Positions 1 to 9,072 of a stretch of 64,000 nucleotides of DNA are shown here, piece by piece. Where the stretch lies: the NCBI GenBank assembly GCA_900542765.1, contig UQOX01000001.1, forward strand, positions 1 through 64,000. Reading direction: 5' to 3'. A program made the translations under genes and the position numbers. Positions within the stretch are counted from its first letter, which is position 1; the number at the start of each line of letters is the position of its first letter. Source of the DNA: an uncultured Porphyromonadaceae bacterium (lineage in GTDB: Bacteria > Bacteroidota > Bacteroidia > Bacteroidales > UBA11471). Below the pieces are notes generated by a model. That model was not told the origin of the DNA. It saw only the letters and a list, made by a program, of their open reading frames with translations, and did not search any database.

Positions 1-944
1 ACCTCGTGCCCCGCGACGTGGCTTCGCGTGCCGCCAAAGAGCGTTGCGACGCCGGCTACGGCATCGGTTCGACCGGCTTGGCCGTATATCTCGACTTTGC
101 CTCGGCCATCGAACGCCTCGGTGAAGACGTGGTTCGCGCCCGCTATGGCAACCTCTTCCAGATGTACGAAAAAATCGTAGACGAGAACCCCTATAAGACC
201 CCGATGAAAATCTACCCGGCCATTCACTACACGATGGGCGGTATTTGGGTCGATTACGAACTGAGCACCTCCATTCCCGGCCTCTTCGCCATCGGTGAAG
301 CCAACTTCTCCGACCACGGAGCCAACCGTCTGGGTGCATCGGCCCTGATGCAAGGTCTCGCCGACGGATATTTCGTATTGCCCTATACGATACAGAACTA
401 CCTCTCCGACCAAATCACCGTGCCCCGGTTCAGCACCAGCCTGCCCGAGTTTGTGCAAGCCGAGAAAGACGTAAATGCCCGCATCGCCAAACTGATGAAC
501 ATCAAGGGTAAACGTTCGGTCGACTCCATTCACAAAGAACTCGGCCACATCATGTGGGAGTTCGTGGGTATGGGCCGCACCAAAGAGGGTCTCGAAATCG
601 CCCTTGAAAAAATCAAGGAGGTGAAGAAAGAGTTCTGGACCAACGTGCATATCCCCGGCGAAGCCAACACGCTCAACGTCGAGTTGGAAAAAGCCCTGCG
701 TCTGGCCGACTTCATCGAGATAGGCCACCTCATGGCCCTCGATGCCCTCAACCGCAACGAGTCGTGCGGCGGTCACTTCCGCGAAGAGTTCCAAACTCCC
801 GACGGAGAAGCCCTGCGCCAGGACGATAAATATATGTATGTAAGTTGCTGGGAGTACCAAGGCGACGACAAAGAACCCGTCATGTATAAAGAGGAGTTGA
901 AATACGAAGCCATCAAGGTACAACAACGTAATTACAAACAATAA
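1..944 (+). CDS. frdA: Fumarate reductase / succinate dehydrogenase flavoprotein subunit (5' truncated by window)
   Basis: This is the C-terminal part of the FAD-containing subunit that reduces fumarate to succinate with electrons from menaquinol, on the cytoplasmic side of the inner membrane. The reading frame is open from base 3 and the true start lies outside the window. The visible part carries the flavoprotein signature around [11 protein letters not shown] and the FAD-contacting stretch [20 protein letters not shown], followed by the helical C-terminal domain with [11 protein letters not shown]. The iron-sulfur subunit begins 18 bases downstream, so the two genes share a transcript. In anaerobic Bacteroidales this complex works mainly as fumarate reductase. 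Whether it runs in the succinate dehydrogenase direction cannot be told from sequence. Confidence 0.95.
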   Translation, partial: LVPRDVASRAAKERCDAGYGIGSTGLAVYLDFASAIERLGEDVVRARYGNLFQMYEKIVDENPYKTPMKIYPAIHYTMGGIWVDYELSTSIPGLFAIGEANFSDHGANRLGASALMQGLADGYFVLPYTIQNYLSDQITVPRFSTSLPEFVQAEKDVNARIAKLMNIKGKRSVDSIHKELGHIMWEFVGMGRTKEGLEIALEKIKEVKKEFWTNVHIPGEANTLNVELEKALRLADFIEIGHLMALDALNRNESCGGHFREEFQTPDGEALRQDDKYMYVSCWEYQGDDKEPVMYKEELKYEAIKVQQRNYKQ

Positions 945-962
945 TCTTATAGGCATACGATT

Positions 963-1718
963 ATGGAAAAAAATATCAACATAACGCTCCGAATCTGGCG
1001 TCAGAAAGGCCCCAAAGAAAAAGGCGCTTTCAAAGAGTATTCGCTCCAAAACATCTCCACCGAGAGTTCGTTCCTCGAAATGCTCGACGTTCTCAACGAA
1101 CAACTCATCAACAACGGTGAAGACCCCGTCGTTTTCGACCACGACTGCCGCGAAGGTATCTGCGGCATGTGCTCGCTCTACATCAACGGACACCCCCACG
1201 GGCCCGACGAAGATGTAACGACCTGCCAGCTGCACATGCGTAAGTTCAACGACGGCGATGTCATCACGGTAGAGCCGTGGCGTTCGGCCGGTTTCCCGGT
1301 CATTCGCGACCTGATGGTCGACCGCAGCGCCTTCGACAAAATCATGCAAGCCGGCGGTTACATCTCGGTCAACACCGGCGGTGTTCCCGATGCCAATGCC
1401 ATACCCATTCCCAAAGCCAACGCCGATGAGGCCATGGACGCCGCTACCTGCATCGGTTGCGGAGCCTGCGTAGCCGCCTGCAAAAACGGCTCGGCCATGC
1501 TCTTCGTCTCGGCCAAGGTGAGCCAGCTCGCCCTGCTGCCCCAAGGCCGCATCGAAGCCGCCCGCCGCGCCAAGGCCATGCTCTCGAAGATGGACGAACT
1601 GGGATTTGGCAACTGCACCAACACCGGTGCCTGCGAAGCCGAATGTCCCAAAAACATCTCGATTACCAACATCGCCCGTCTTAACCGCGAGTTTATCAAG
1701 GCTAAACTGAAAGACTGA
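963..1718 (+). CDS. frdB: Fumarate reductase / succinate dehydrogenase iron-sulfur subunit
   Basis: A 251-residue iron-sulfur subunit that passes electrons between the flavoprotein and the membrane cytochrome subunit. The N-terminal ferredoxin-like half has the [2Fe-2S] ligands in [10 protein letters not shown], with another cysteine in TTCQLHM. The C-terminal half has [15 protein letters not shown] and [16 protein letters not shown], the ligands of the [4Fe-4S] and [3Fe-4S] clusters. The length fits the Bacteroidetes/epsilon-type FrdB. It follows frdA after 18 bases and ends 47 bases before a strong terminator, so it is probably the last gene of frdCAB. The start ATG at 963 gives the expected N-terminus. 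Confidence 0.97.
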   Translation: MEKNINITLRIWRQKGPKEKGAFKEYSLQNISTESSFLEMLDVLNEQLINNGEDPVVFDHDCREGICGMCSLYINGHPHGPDEDVTTCQLHMRKFNDGDVITVEPWRSAGFPVIRDLMVDRSAFDKIMQAGGYISVNTGGVPDANAIPIPKANADEAMDAATCIGCGACVAACKNGSAMLFVSAKVSQLALLPQGRIEAARRAKAMLSKMDELGFGNCTNTGACEAECPKNISITNIARLNREFIKAKLKD

Positions 1719-1765
1719 TTTCCCCGCGCGGACAAGCGCCCTGCTTTCCGCCGAACATACGTCTT

Positions 1766-1797
1766 AAATCCCGGCACAGAAATGTGCCGGGATTTTT
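1766..1797 (+). terminator. Rho-independent terminator of the frd operon
   Basis: A 13-bp perfect stem (AAATCCCGGCACA at 1766-1778 pairing with 1783-1795) closed by a GAAA tetraloop and running into a T tract. It sits 47 bases after the frdB stop codon. Confidence 0.9.
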
Positions 1798-1939
1798 TAT
1801 TGTCCCGGAACAGCCGATTCGCCCGCCTTTCATAAAATAGAGGTAGCCACACGGCAAGAAATCCCCTTTTTTCGGTATTGTCGCAGCAGGGCACAATACA
1901 GAAATTTGCAGTGATTTTTACAAGATTATATCATTGCAA

Positions 1940-4330
1940 ATGAAGGCAAAAAAACTCTGTTTTCTCTTTTTCTTTTTTTTAGCCACCACACCTGTTTTCT
2001 GCGAAATAAAAGGAATGCTCTCGGGGCGCGTCGTCACCCGCGGCAACGAAGCCGTCACCTTTGCCACCGCCCACCTCAAAGGTTCTGGCCGTGGCGGCCA
2101 AACCGACAAAGAGGGGATTTTCCGCATCAAAGCGCCGGTCGGGAAATACACGCTGATTGTCACCGCACTCGGCTACAAGACAGTAGAGCGGGAGGTCGAA
2201 ATCGTCGATGGAAAGAGGGTAAAACTCGACATCGTCGTCGAGCCCGAAGTCAAAGCGTTGCGCGAAGTTGCCGTGACCGGCACCAACGGGGTGAGCCGCA
2301 TCAACCGCTCGGCCTACAACGCCGTGGCCATCGACGCCAAGGGGCTGCACAACACGACCCGCGACCTGGCCGGCACGCTGGCCAAAGTACCCGGCGTGAA
2401 AGTGCGCGAATCGGGCGGCGTGGGGTCGAGTACCGCCATCACGCTCGACGGGTTCAGCGGGAAACACGTCAAGGTATTCATCGACGGCGTACCGCAAGAG
2501 GGGGTGGGCAGCTCGTTCGGGCTGAACAACATTCCCATCAACTTTGCCGACCGCATCGAAGTTTATAAAGGGGTAGTGCCGGTAGGGTTCGGCACCGATG
2601 CCTTGGGGGGAGTCATCAACATCGTCACCAACCGCCAACGCCGGCGCTGGCATGTCGATGCCTCCTACTCCTACGGCTCGTTCAACACCCACAAGTCGCA
2701 CATCGACTTCGGGCAACGGCTCGACAACGGCTTCGTCTATGAACTCACGGCGTTCCAGAACTACTCCGACAACAACTACCGGGTCGACGCCCCGATAAAA
2801 TATTTCAAGGACGACGGCACCACCGACTTCGATACCGAGAAGACCCAACGTGTGAAGCGGTTTCACGACACCTACCACAACGAAGCCGTCGTGGCGAAAA
2901 TCGGCGTCGAAAACAAATCCTGGGCCGACCGACTGCTCGTCGGTTTCACCTACTCCAACATGTACCAGGAGATACAGACGGGCGTGCGCCAAAAGACCGT
3001 CTTCGGCGAGAAACACCGCCGGGGACACTCGTTCATGCCTTCGCTCGAATACAGCAAGCGCGACCTCTTCACGCCGGGCCTCGATATCGTATTCACGGCC
3101 AACTACAACCGCAATGCCACCTTCAACGTCGACACCGCCCGTTACGAATACAACTGGCTCGGTGAGAAAAAGGTGATGAACTCCCGCGGCGAGCAGTCGT
3201 ACCAACACACCCGCTCGGACAACAACAACGGCAACGCGACCCTCACACTCAACTACCGCATCGGCTCGATGCACCTGCTCACGTTCAACAACGTGTGGAA
3301 CGCCTTCCGTCGTGACAACACCTCGCTGCTGGCCGAAGAGGAGGCCACCGACGCCATCGCCAAGGAGACCCGCAAGAACATCGCCGGCCTCTCCTACCGC
3401 CTCTCCCCTTCGAAACACTGGAACCTGTCACTCTTCGGGAAACATTACCGGCAGCAGGTGGCCGGCCCCATGGCCGTCGACGACAACGCCAGCGACTATG
3501 TGCGCACCAGCCGCACCAGCCACAGCTGGGGATATGGCGTGGCCGGCACCTATTTTATTGTCAGTAAGTTACAAGCCAAAGCCTCATATGAGAGAGCCTG
3601 CCGGCTGCCCACCATCGAAGAGCTCTTCGGCGACGAAGACCTGGAAAGCGGCGAAGTAACCCTGCGACCCGAGAAGAGCCACAACGTCAATCTCAACCTG
3701 AGCTACAACCCGACCTTCGGCATGCACACCCTCTACCTCGAAGCGGGATTCGTCTACCGCAACACCACCGACTACATTCAGCGCAACATACAAGACCTGA
3801 GCGGCGGCAAAGAGAACGCCACCTACATCAACTACGGCAAAGTCCTGACGCAAGGGGTCAACCTCTCGGCCCGGTACAGTTTCGACAAATGGCTCAGTCT
3901 CGGAGGCAACTTCACTCAGATGGACGTGCGCGACAACGAGAAGTACCAAATAGGCAGCACAGGCAAACAGGTCGAAAACATCGCCTACCGCTCGCGCATG
4001 CCCAACGTGCCCTATCTTTTTGCCGACAGCGACATCAACCTCTACTGGCACGACTTGTTCGGGAAAGGCAACCTGCTCACGGTAACCTACGAAAACCTCT
4101 ATCTGCACAGTTTCTCCTACTACTCGCAGGCCGTGGGGAAAAAGAGCGACTTCGTCGTGCCCGACCAGTTCTCGCACAACCTGACGCTCACTTACAGTCT
4201 ACGGAACGGGCGGTACAACTTCTCCATCGAATGCCGCAACCTCACCGACGAACGGCTGTACGACAATTTCAGTCTGCAAAAAGCCGGGCGGGCCTTTTAC
4301 GGCAAAGTACGCATCTGCTTCGGCAACTGA
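1940..4330 (+). CDS. xusA: TonB-dependent outer-membrane receptor, XusA-like (xenosiderophore uptake)
   Basis: An outer-membrane beta-barrel receptor of about 796 residues. The ATG at 1940 starts a clean signal peptide (MKAKKLCFLFFFF, cleaved near VFC-E); a TTG six bases upstream is possible but less likely. Next come a carboxypeptidase-like regulatory domain (about residues 25-110, GRVVTRGNEAVTFATAHLKG), a plug domain (about 115-230, with VPGVKVRESGG and VFIDGVPQEG) and a long barrel ending in FYGKVRICFGN. The next two genes encode a DUF4374 lipoprotein and a PepSY membrane protein. That trio matches the Bacteroides xusABC locus, which takes up siderophores made by other bacteria. The assignment rests on gene order and domains. 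The actual ligand is unknown, and heme or another chelate is possible. Confidence 0.85.
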   Translation: MKAKKLCFLFFFFLATTPVFCEIKGMLSGRVVTRGNEAVTFATAHLKGSGRGGQTDKEGIFRIKAPVGKYTLIVTALGYKTVEREVEIVDGKRVKLDIVVEPEVKALREVAVTGTNGVSRINRSAYNAVAIDAKGLHNTTRDLAGTLAKVPGVKVRESGGVGSSTAITLDGFSGKHVKVFIDGVPQEGVGSSFGLNNIPINFADRIEVYKGVVPVGFGTDALGGVINIVTNRQRRRWHVDASYSYGSFNTHKSHIDFGQRLDNGFVYELTAFQNYSDNNYRVDAPIKYFKDDGTTDFDTEKTQRVKRFHDTYHNEAVVAKIGVENKSWADRLLVGFTYSNMYQEIQTGVRQKTVFGEKHRRGHSFMPSLEYSKRDLFTPGLDIVFTANYNRNATFNVDTARYEYNWLGEKKVMNSRGEQSYQHTRSDNNNGNATLTLNYRIGSMHLLTFNNVWNAFRRDNTSLLAEEEATDAIAKETRKNIAGLSYRLSPSKHWNLSLFGKHYRQQVAGPMAVDDNASDYVRTSRTSHSWGYGVAGTYFIVSKLQAKASYERACRLPTIEELFGDEDLESGEVTLRPEKSHNVNLNLSYNPTFGMHTLYLEAGFVYRNTTDYIQRNIQDLSGGKENATYINYGKVLTQGVNLSARYSFDKWLSLGGNFTQMDVRDNEKYQIGSTGKQVENIAYRSRMPNVPYLFADSDINLYWHDLFGKGNLLTVTYENLYLHSFSYYSQAVGKKSDFVVPDQFSHNLTLTYSLRNGRYNFSIECRNLTDERLYDNFSLQKAGRAFYGKVRICFGN

Positions 4331-4377
4331 CTTTCGGACATCATACACAAACATCATAAACTTTTAATTTCTGAAAA

Positions 4378-5823
4378 ATGAGAAAGAACTTTTTGTTTGC
4401 CGGACTTCTCGCACTCGCTGCGGCCGGCATGGCTTCCTGCTCCGACGACGACGGAGGAAACGACAGCAACAACGGCGCCCTGGGCACGCTCACCGAGGCA
4501 TCGAAAGGTAATTATGTGATTGCGGCCACGGTAGAGGCGTCGGGCAACTCGACCAACGTCCTGCTCACGACCGACCGGCTCGACGACCCTTCCTGCAAAG
4601 TATCGGCCACTACACAAGGGTTGGTCAATGAGGGTGCCTCCTACTGGATTTTCTACAACGACCAGATGCTCTATGCCCTCAACTATCACCAGGGCAATGC
4701 GGGGACGACTCAATCATTCACGCTCGATGCCGCCTTCGACATGAACAAGCGGGCCAAGGAGTATGAACTGAAACGCTTCACCACCTACGGCCTCTACAAC
4801 CAGTATATCATGACCACCTCGTCGGGCGACGGCCCCACGGAGTGGAACGACGAGAACGGCTACACCCCCAAATCGTTCCTCATTTCGTATCTCGACGTGA
4901 ACAACGAGAACGTCACCTCAAACGACACCGGGAACCCGGCCTACCTCTCGGAAAACTTCCTCGGCAACGGCGAGTATGTAACGCTGGCCGGTCTCGAACA
5001 GGTGGGCGACGCGGTCTATGCGGCCGCTGTGCCCATGGGACTGAGCCAATATGGCTGCATGCAGAAAGACGACAACGGCAACCCCCACAAGTGGGTGCGC
5101 AAGGACGGCGACTACGCCTCGCTCATCAAGACCGAGGCGGGCGGTAGCGGCAGCTCGTCCTACAAGAAAGACGAACTGCAATGGACACAATATCCCGACG
5201 AGTGTTGGGTGGCCATCTTCGACGACAACACGCTCACCGGCAAGAAACTCATCAAGACCGACAAGATAAGCTACGCCTGCGGCCGCTACAAATCGCAATA
5301 CTACCAAATGTTGTGGAAGGCCGACGACGGCTATGTCTATGTCTTTTCGCCGAGCTACGCCAAGACCATGGCCAGCGAGCTGCAACAGACCTCGCTGCCG
5401 GCCGGCGTGGTGCGCATCAACACCGCCACACAGGAGTTCGACGAGAGCTACTACCACGCCCTCACCGACGACAACGGCCGGGAGGCGGCCTTCCTGCGCA
5501 GCTGGTTCATTGCCGACGACTACTTCCTGCTGCTGATGTATGACAAGGAAATCACCGCCTCGGACAAGACGGCCAACCGCCTGGCCATCTTCAAAGGGTC
5601 GACCGGCTCGCTGACCTTCGTCTCGGGACTGCCCTCGACCGACCGCATTTCGGGATTCGGCAACACCCCCTTTATCGAGAACGGCAACGCCTACATCGCC
5701 GTCACCACCACCGACGACTATCCGGCCATCTACAAAATCGACCCGGCCTCGGCTTCGGCCTCGAAAGGAATCACCATCGTCGCCACCCAAGTGAGCGGTG
5801 TAGGGAAACTGGCGGTGCAATAA
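4378..5823 (+). CDS. xusB: DUF4374 surface lipoprotein, XusB-like siderophore-binding protein
   Basis: A 481-residue lipoprotein. The signal peptide [17 protein letters not shown] ends in a lipobox with the lipidated cysteine at about residue 21 (MASC). It is followed by SDDDGG, an acidic stretch typical of the export signal that sends Bacteroidetes lipoproteins to the cell surface. The mature part looks like the DUF4374 family, probably a beta-propeller-like fold with repeated Gly/Asp-rich strands. In Bacteroides thetaiotaomicron the family member XusB binds ferric siderophores and hands them to the receptor XusA. The gene starts 47 bases after the receptor gene and shares its operon. Ligand identity is inferred only from the family and context. 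Confidence 0.85.
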   Translation: MRKNFLFAGLLALAAAGMASCSDDDGGNDSNNGALGTLTEASKGNYVIAATVEASGNSTNVLLTTDRLDDPSCKVSATTQGLVNEGASYWIFYNDQMLYALNYHQGNAGTTQSFTLDAAFDMNKRAKEYELKRFTTYGLYNQYIMTTSSGDGPTEWNDENGYTPKSFLISYLDVNNENVTSNDTGNPAYLSENFLGNGEYVTLAGLEQVGDAVYAAAVPMGLSQYGCMQKDDNGNPHKWVRKDGDYASLIKTEAGGSGSSSYKKDELQWTQYPDECWVAIFDDNTLTGKKLIKTDKISYACGRYKSQYYQMLWKADDGYVYVFSPSYAKTMASELQQTSLPAGVVRINTATQEFDESYYHALTDDNGREAAFLRSWFIADDYFLLLMYDKEITASDKTANRLAIFKGSTGSLTFVSGLPSTDRISGFGNTPFIENGNAYIAVTTTDDYPAIYKIDPASASASKGITIVATQVSGVGKLAVQ

Positions 5824-5859
5824 ACCTTCGAACGGAGAAAAACATTTATCCTCAAAACA

Positions 5860-5894
5860 AGAGCCTGCCGGGCGTCAAGACCCGGCAAGGCTCT
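5860..5894 (+). other. Intergenic hairpin between xusB and xusC
   Basis: AGAGCCTGCCGGG (5860-5872) pairs with CCCGGCAAGGCTCT (5881-5894) with one bulged base and an 8-base loop. No T tract follows, and the xusC start codon is only 11 bases after the stem. It is therefore more likely an RNA stability or translation-control element than a terminator. Confidence 0.6.
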
Positions 5895-5905
5895 CCTGAA
5901 CGACT

Positions 5906-7093
5906 ATGCGCATGAGAAAAATCTTTCGCCACCTGCATCTATGGCTCTCGATCCCCTTCGGATTGATCATCACGTTGATATGTTTCTCGGGAGCCATGCT
6001 GGTCTTCGAGACCGAAATCACGCAACTCTGCCGCCCCGACCTTTATTACGTCGAGGAAGTGAAGGCCGCGCCGCTGCCGGCCGACCGGCTCATGGAGATG
6101 GCGGCGGCCAAGCTGCCCGATGGCACCGAAGCCACGGGGCTCGCCGTCCAAGCCGACCCGCGGCGCAGTTGGCAGGTATCGCTCTCGCAACCCCGCCGTG
6201 CCTCGCTCTCTATCGACCCCTATACGGGCGAAGTGCTGGGGCGGAACGAACGGACGCCGTTTTTCTCGGTCATGTTCAGGCTGCACCGCTGGCTGCTCGA
6301 CAGCGCCCGCCCCGACGGAGGGCTCTTCGTGGGGAAACTCATCGTCGGCGTGAGTACGCTGCTCTTTGTCGTCATACTCGTATCGGGCATCGTCGCCTGG
6401 TGGCCCAGAAACCGCAAAGCGCTGACGAATAGTCTCAAAATACCACTTCGGAAAGGTACCGCGCGATTCCGATATGGTCTGCACGTCGCCGGAGGCATGT
6501 ACACGCTGGTATTCCTGCTGGTCATGGCCCTGACGGGACTGACCTGGTCGTTCTCGTGGTACCGCGACGGGGTCTACAAAATTTTCGGTGCCGACGCATC
6601 GCAAAATCAAACGCACGCGTCATCGGCCAACCGAGAGAAAGACGCCGCCTCGGAGAGCGCAAAGGAGGCTTTCAGGAATCGGCGGGCAGAAGCCGACGGG
6701 CAAAGCCGGCGTCCCGGCGCCCGCACAACGACCTATGCCCACTGGCAACAGGTCTATGAGGAGCTGTCGGCGCAAAACAAAGGTTTCGAACAAATCACCA
6801 TCGGCGACGGCAACGCCTCGGTCTCCTGGGGAAAGTGGGGCAACCAACGGGCGGCCGACCGCTATGCCTTCGACCCGGAAAGTGGTGAAATCACCTCCAT
6901 CACACGCTACAAAGAGAGTCCCCGCACCGGCAAACTGCGCGGTTGGCTCTACACCCTGCATGTGGGGAGCTGGGGAGGCATGCCCACCCGCATTCTCTAT
7001 TTCATCGCCGCCCTCGTCGGTGCCACCCTACCCTTGACCGGCTATTATCTGTGGATAAAACGGCTCCTGCGCCGGAAAAGCGGCCGGCAATAA
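5906..7093 (+). CDS. xusC: PepSY-associated inner-membrane protein, XusC-like
   Basis: A 395-residue inner-membrane protein with four predicted membrane spans: about residues 10-35 (LSIPFGLIITLICFSGAML), 140-165 (VGVSTLLFVVILVSGIVAWW), 195-215 (YTLVFLLVMALTGLTW) and 360-385. Between spans 1 and 2 and between 3 and 4 lie periplasmic PepSY-like parts (VQADPRRSWQVSLSQ; FDPESGEITSI). PepSY membrane proteins often sit beside siderophore receptors and are thought to take part in reductive iron release. Here the gene is third in the xus-like operon. Start codons at 5906 and 5912 are equally plausible. A low-complexity Ala/Glu/Arg linker lies at about residues 235-270. Confidence 0.85.
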   Translation: MRMRKIFRHLHLWLSIPFGLIITLICFSGAMLVFETEITQLCRPDLYYVEEVKAAPLPADRLMEMAAAKLPDGTEATGLAVQADPRRSWQVSLSQPRRASLSIDPYTGEVLGRNERTPFFSVMFRLHRWLLDSARPDGGLFVGKLIVGVSTLLFVVILVSGIVAWWPRNRKALTNSLKIPLRKGTARFRYGLHVAGGMYTLVFLLVMALTGLTWSFSWYRDGVYKIFGADASQNQTHASSANREKDAASESAKEAFRNRRAEADGQSRRPGARTTTYAHWQQVYEELSAQNKGFEQITIGDGNASVSWGKWGNQRAADRYAFDPESGEITSITRYKESPRTGKLRGWLYTLHVGSWGGMPTRILYFIAALVGATLPLTGYYLWIKRLLRRKSGRQ

Positions 7094-7116
7094 GAGGCTT
7101 ACCACATCTTCCACCT

Positions 7117-7158
7117 GACCGACCCGCCCGGGAAACCCGAGGCGGGCCGGTCTTTTTT
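7117..7158 (+). terminator. Rho-independent terminator after xusC
   Basis: A long stem, GACCGACCCGCC (7117-7128) with GGCGGGCCGGTC (7141-7152), has an inner CGGG/CCCG extension and one mismatch. It is followed directly by six T residues. Confidence 0.88.
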
Positions 7159-7193
7159 GAGGAGGGACCAAACAACGATTATCGCATTGTAAA

Positions 7194-7224
7194 TTTGGAA
7201 ATGCCGTATATTTCATATATTTTT
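7194..7224 (+). promoter_or_regulatory. Probable promoter of the leucine-rich repeat gene
   Basis: TTTG at 7194-7197 and TATATTTTG at 7216-7224 approximate the Bacteroidetes -33/-7 pair with an 18-base spacer, but the -7 box has one extra T relative to TAnnTTTG. It lies about 75 bases before the chosen start codon. Confidence 0.4.
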
Positions 7225-7299
7225 GTATTAGATGCCTAATAAGTGGTAACATATACGTTTTTTATGAGCTTGAATGAAATGACCAATCATTTTATCGAT

Positions 7300-8847
7300 A
7301 TGAAAACAACTTGTCTTAAAACGGTGATGCTTATCGTTACTTGGTGCTGCACGATGGGCGCATGGGCTTATGATTTTGAGGTCGACGGTATCTATTACAG
7401 AATCACCTCCACCATCAACAAGAGGGTCGAGGTTGTCTCCGGCGACGCCCAATACAGCGACAATGTGACCATTCCAGCTACGGTCACCAAATATGGGCTA
7501 ACCTACCAGGTTTCCTCCATAAAAGGCCACGCCTTTTATAATTGTAGCGGCCTCACCTCTATAACAATACCTGAAGGGGTTACCTCCATTGGAGAATATG
7601 CTTTCAGTGATTGCAGCAGCCTTACCTCCATCGTAATACCCGATGGGGTTACCTCCATTGGAGAATATGCTTTCTATGGTTGCAGCAGCCTCACCTCCAT
7701 CGTGATACCCGATGGGGTTACCTCCATTGAGGAGGGTCTTTTTTATAATTGTAGTGGCCTTACCTCTATAACGATACCCGAAGGTATTACATCCATTGGG
7801 GGAGCTGCTTTTTGGGGTTGCAGCAACCTTACCTCCATCGTGATACACGAAGGTATTACATCCATTGGAAACTATGCTTTTTATAGTTGCAGTAGTCTTC
7901 AATCGATCGAAGTTGCCGAAGGAAACGCCAATTACAGATCAATAGATGGCGTTTTGTTTGACAAAAATGCAACAACACTCCTTATTTTTCCTGGAGGGAA
8001 AGAGGGTGCATATACGATACCCGATGGAGTTACCACTATTGGAAACTATGCTTTTTACCCTTGCAACGGACCTACATCCATCACCATACATGAAGGGATT
8101 ACTTTTATTGAAAAGTCTGCTTTTACAGATTGTAGCATTCAATCGTTCAACGTAGTAGAAGGGAATGCTAATTACAGCTCAATAGATGGAGTTTTGTTCG
8201 ACAAAAATGCAACAACGCTCCTCGTTTTTCCCAGAAGGAGAAAGAGTGCATATACGATACCCGATGGAGTTACCACTATTGAAGACTATGCTTTTTACTT
8301 TTGCAGCGAACTTACATCAATCACCCTATCCGCAGGGATTACGTCCATTGGGGGAGGTGCTTTTTGGGGTTGTAGCAGTCTTCCCTCCATCACCTTACCC
8401 GCGGGGATTAAAACCATTGGGGGAGCTGCTTTTTGGGGTTGCAGCAACCTTCAAGAAATACACAGCCAAGCTATAATACCCCCGGCCTGTGAATATGCTT
8501 TTACTTTCATGACAGAAAAACCTAGAACATTGTATGTACCCCAAGGGTCACTCAAAGCGTATAAAGCGGCCGATGAGTGGAAAGATTTTGAGAACATCGT
8601 CGAGGAAGAATATTCCGGCATAGAAGAAACAGGCACCGATACCATGGAGCAGGCCGTGATAACCACCTGTGGCGACGGCATTGTTGTGGAGAACCTCCCG
8701 GCCGGGACGGCAGTGACCGTCTACACCCTCTCGGGCACGGTGGTGCATGAGGGTGTGGCGAGCGGCTCCCGCACCGAGTTGACTCTTCCCGCTGGCCATC
8801 TCTATCTCGTGAAGTGCGGCTCGACGGTGACAAAAATTGCCCTCTAA
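7300..8847 (+). CDS. BspA-type leucine-rich repeat secreted protein
   Basis: Starting at the ATG at 7300 gives a normal signal peptide (MKTTCLKTVMLIVTWCC, cleaved near AWA-Y) and a 515-residue protein. Upstream in-frame GTG and ATG codons (7243, 7264, 7279) would spoil it. The body consists of about 23-residue Treponema/BspA-like repeats of the type LTSITIPEGVTSIGEYAF. Two longer modules contain SIDGVLFDKNATTLL followed by TIPDGVTTI (about 7930-8060 and 8170-8300) and are near copies of each other. The last 90 residues (VYTLSGTVVHEG) resemble the short C-terminal beta-sandwich tails common on secreted Bacteroidales proteins. Such proteins are often surface adhesins, but this one's target is unknown. 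The repeat part is clearly less GC-rich than the tail and the neighbouring genes. Confidence 0.85.
   Translation: MKTTCLKTVMLIVTWCCTMGAWAYDFEVDGIYYRITSTINKRVEVVSGDAQYSDNVTIPATVTKYGLTYQVSSIKGHAFYNCSGLTSITIPEGVTSIGEYAFSDCSSLTSIVIPDGVTSIGEYAFYGCSSLTSIVIPDGVTSIEEGLFYNCSGLTSITIPEGITSIGGAAFWGCSNLTSIVIHEGITSIGNYAFYSCSSLQSIEVAEGNANYRSIDGVLFDKNATTLLIFPGGKEGAYTIPDGVTTIGNYAFYPCNGPTSITIHEGITFIEKSAFTDCSIQSFNVVEGNANYSSIDGVLFDKNATTLLVFPRRRKSAYTIPDGVTTIEDYAFYFCSELTSITLSAGITSIGGGAFWGCSSLPSITLPAGIKTIGGAAFWGCSNLQEIHSQAIIPPACEYAFTFMTEKPRTLYVPQGSLKAYKAADEWKDFENIVEEEYSGIEETGTDTMEQAVITTCGDGIVVENLPAGTAVTVYTLSGTVVHEGVASGSRTELTLPAGHLYLVKCGSTVTKIAL
7930..8300 (+). repeat. Internal tandem duplication in the leucine-rich repeat gene
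   Basis: Two copies, about 7930-8060 and 8170-8300, encode nearly the same module (SIDGVLFDKNATTLL, then AYTIPDGVTTI). They lie about 240 bases apart, consistent with repeat expansion by recombination. The shorter 23-residue repeats on either side are also highly similar at the DNA level. Confidence 0.8.
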
Positions 8848-8867
8848 GCCGACGCAATTCCCTTTTA

Positions 8868-8912
8868 TACCCCCGGCTCACGAAACAGAAGTGAGACCGG
8901 GGGTACTTTTTT
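8868..8912 (+). terminator. Rho-independent terminator after the leucine-rich repeat gene
   Basis: TACCCCCGGCTCAC (8868-8881) pairs with GTGAGACCGGGGGTA (8891-8905) with one bulge. A run of six T follows. Confidence 0.88.
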
Positions 8913-9034
8913 CCGCTTATAACACACTCTCCCGAAGCCGACTTCTCCCACACAGAATGATTTACAATATCGGGACAATTGCAGATATACTGTACTTTCC
9001 CGGTGCAAAGCCGGTGATTGTCGGTAAATTGTCT

Positions 9035-9042
9035 TATCTTTG
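9035..9042 (+). promoter_or_regulatory. -7 promoter box (TATCTTTG) of the cysE operon
   Basis: This is an exact match to the Bacteroidetes TAnnTTTG element, 30 bases before the ATG at 9073. No convincing -33 box is visible. Confidence 0.55.
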
Positions 9043-9072
9043 TCTCCTTAATCAGCATTGCACCTTACCGAC

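Noticed and set aside
1979..3418. 479-codon minus-strand frame within the TonB receptor gene
   Set aside because: High GC at third positions leaves complementary frames open by chance. It has no start context and no recognisable domain, while the plus-strand receptor is unmistakable.
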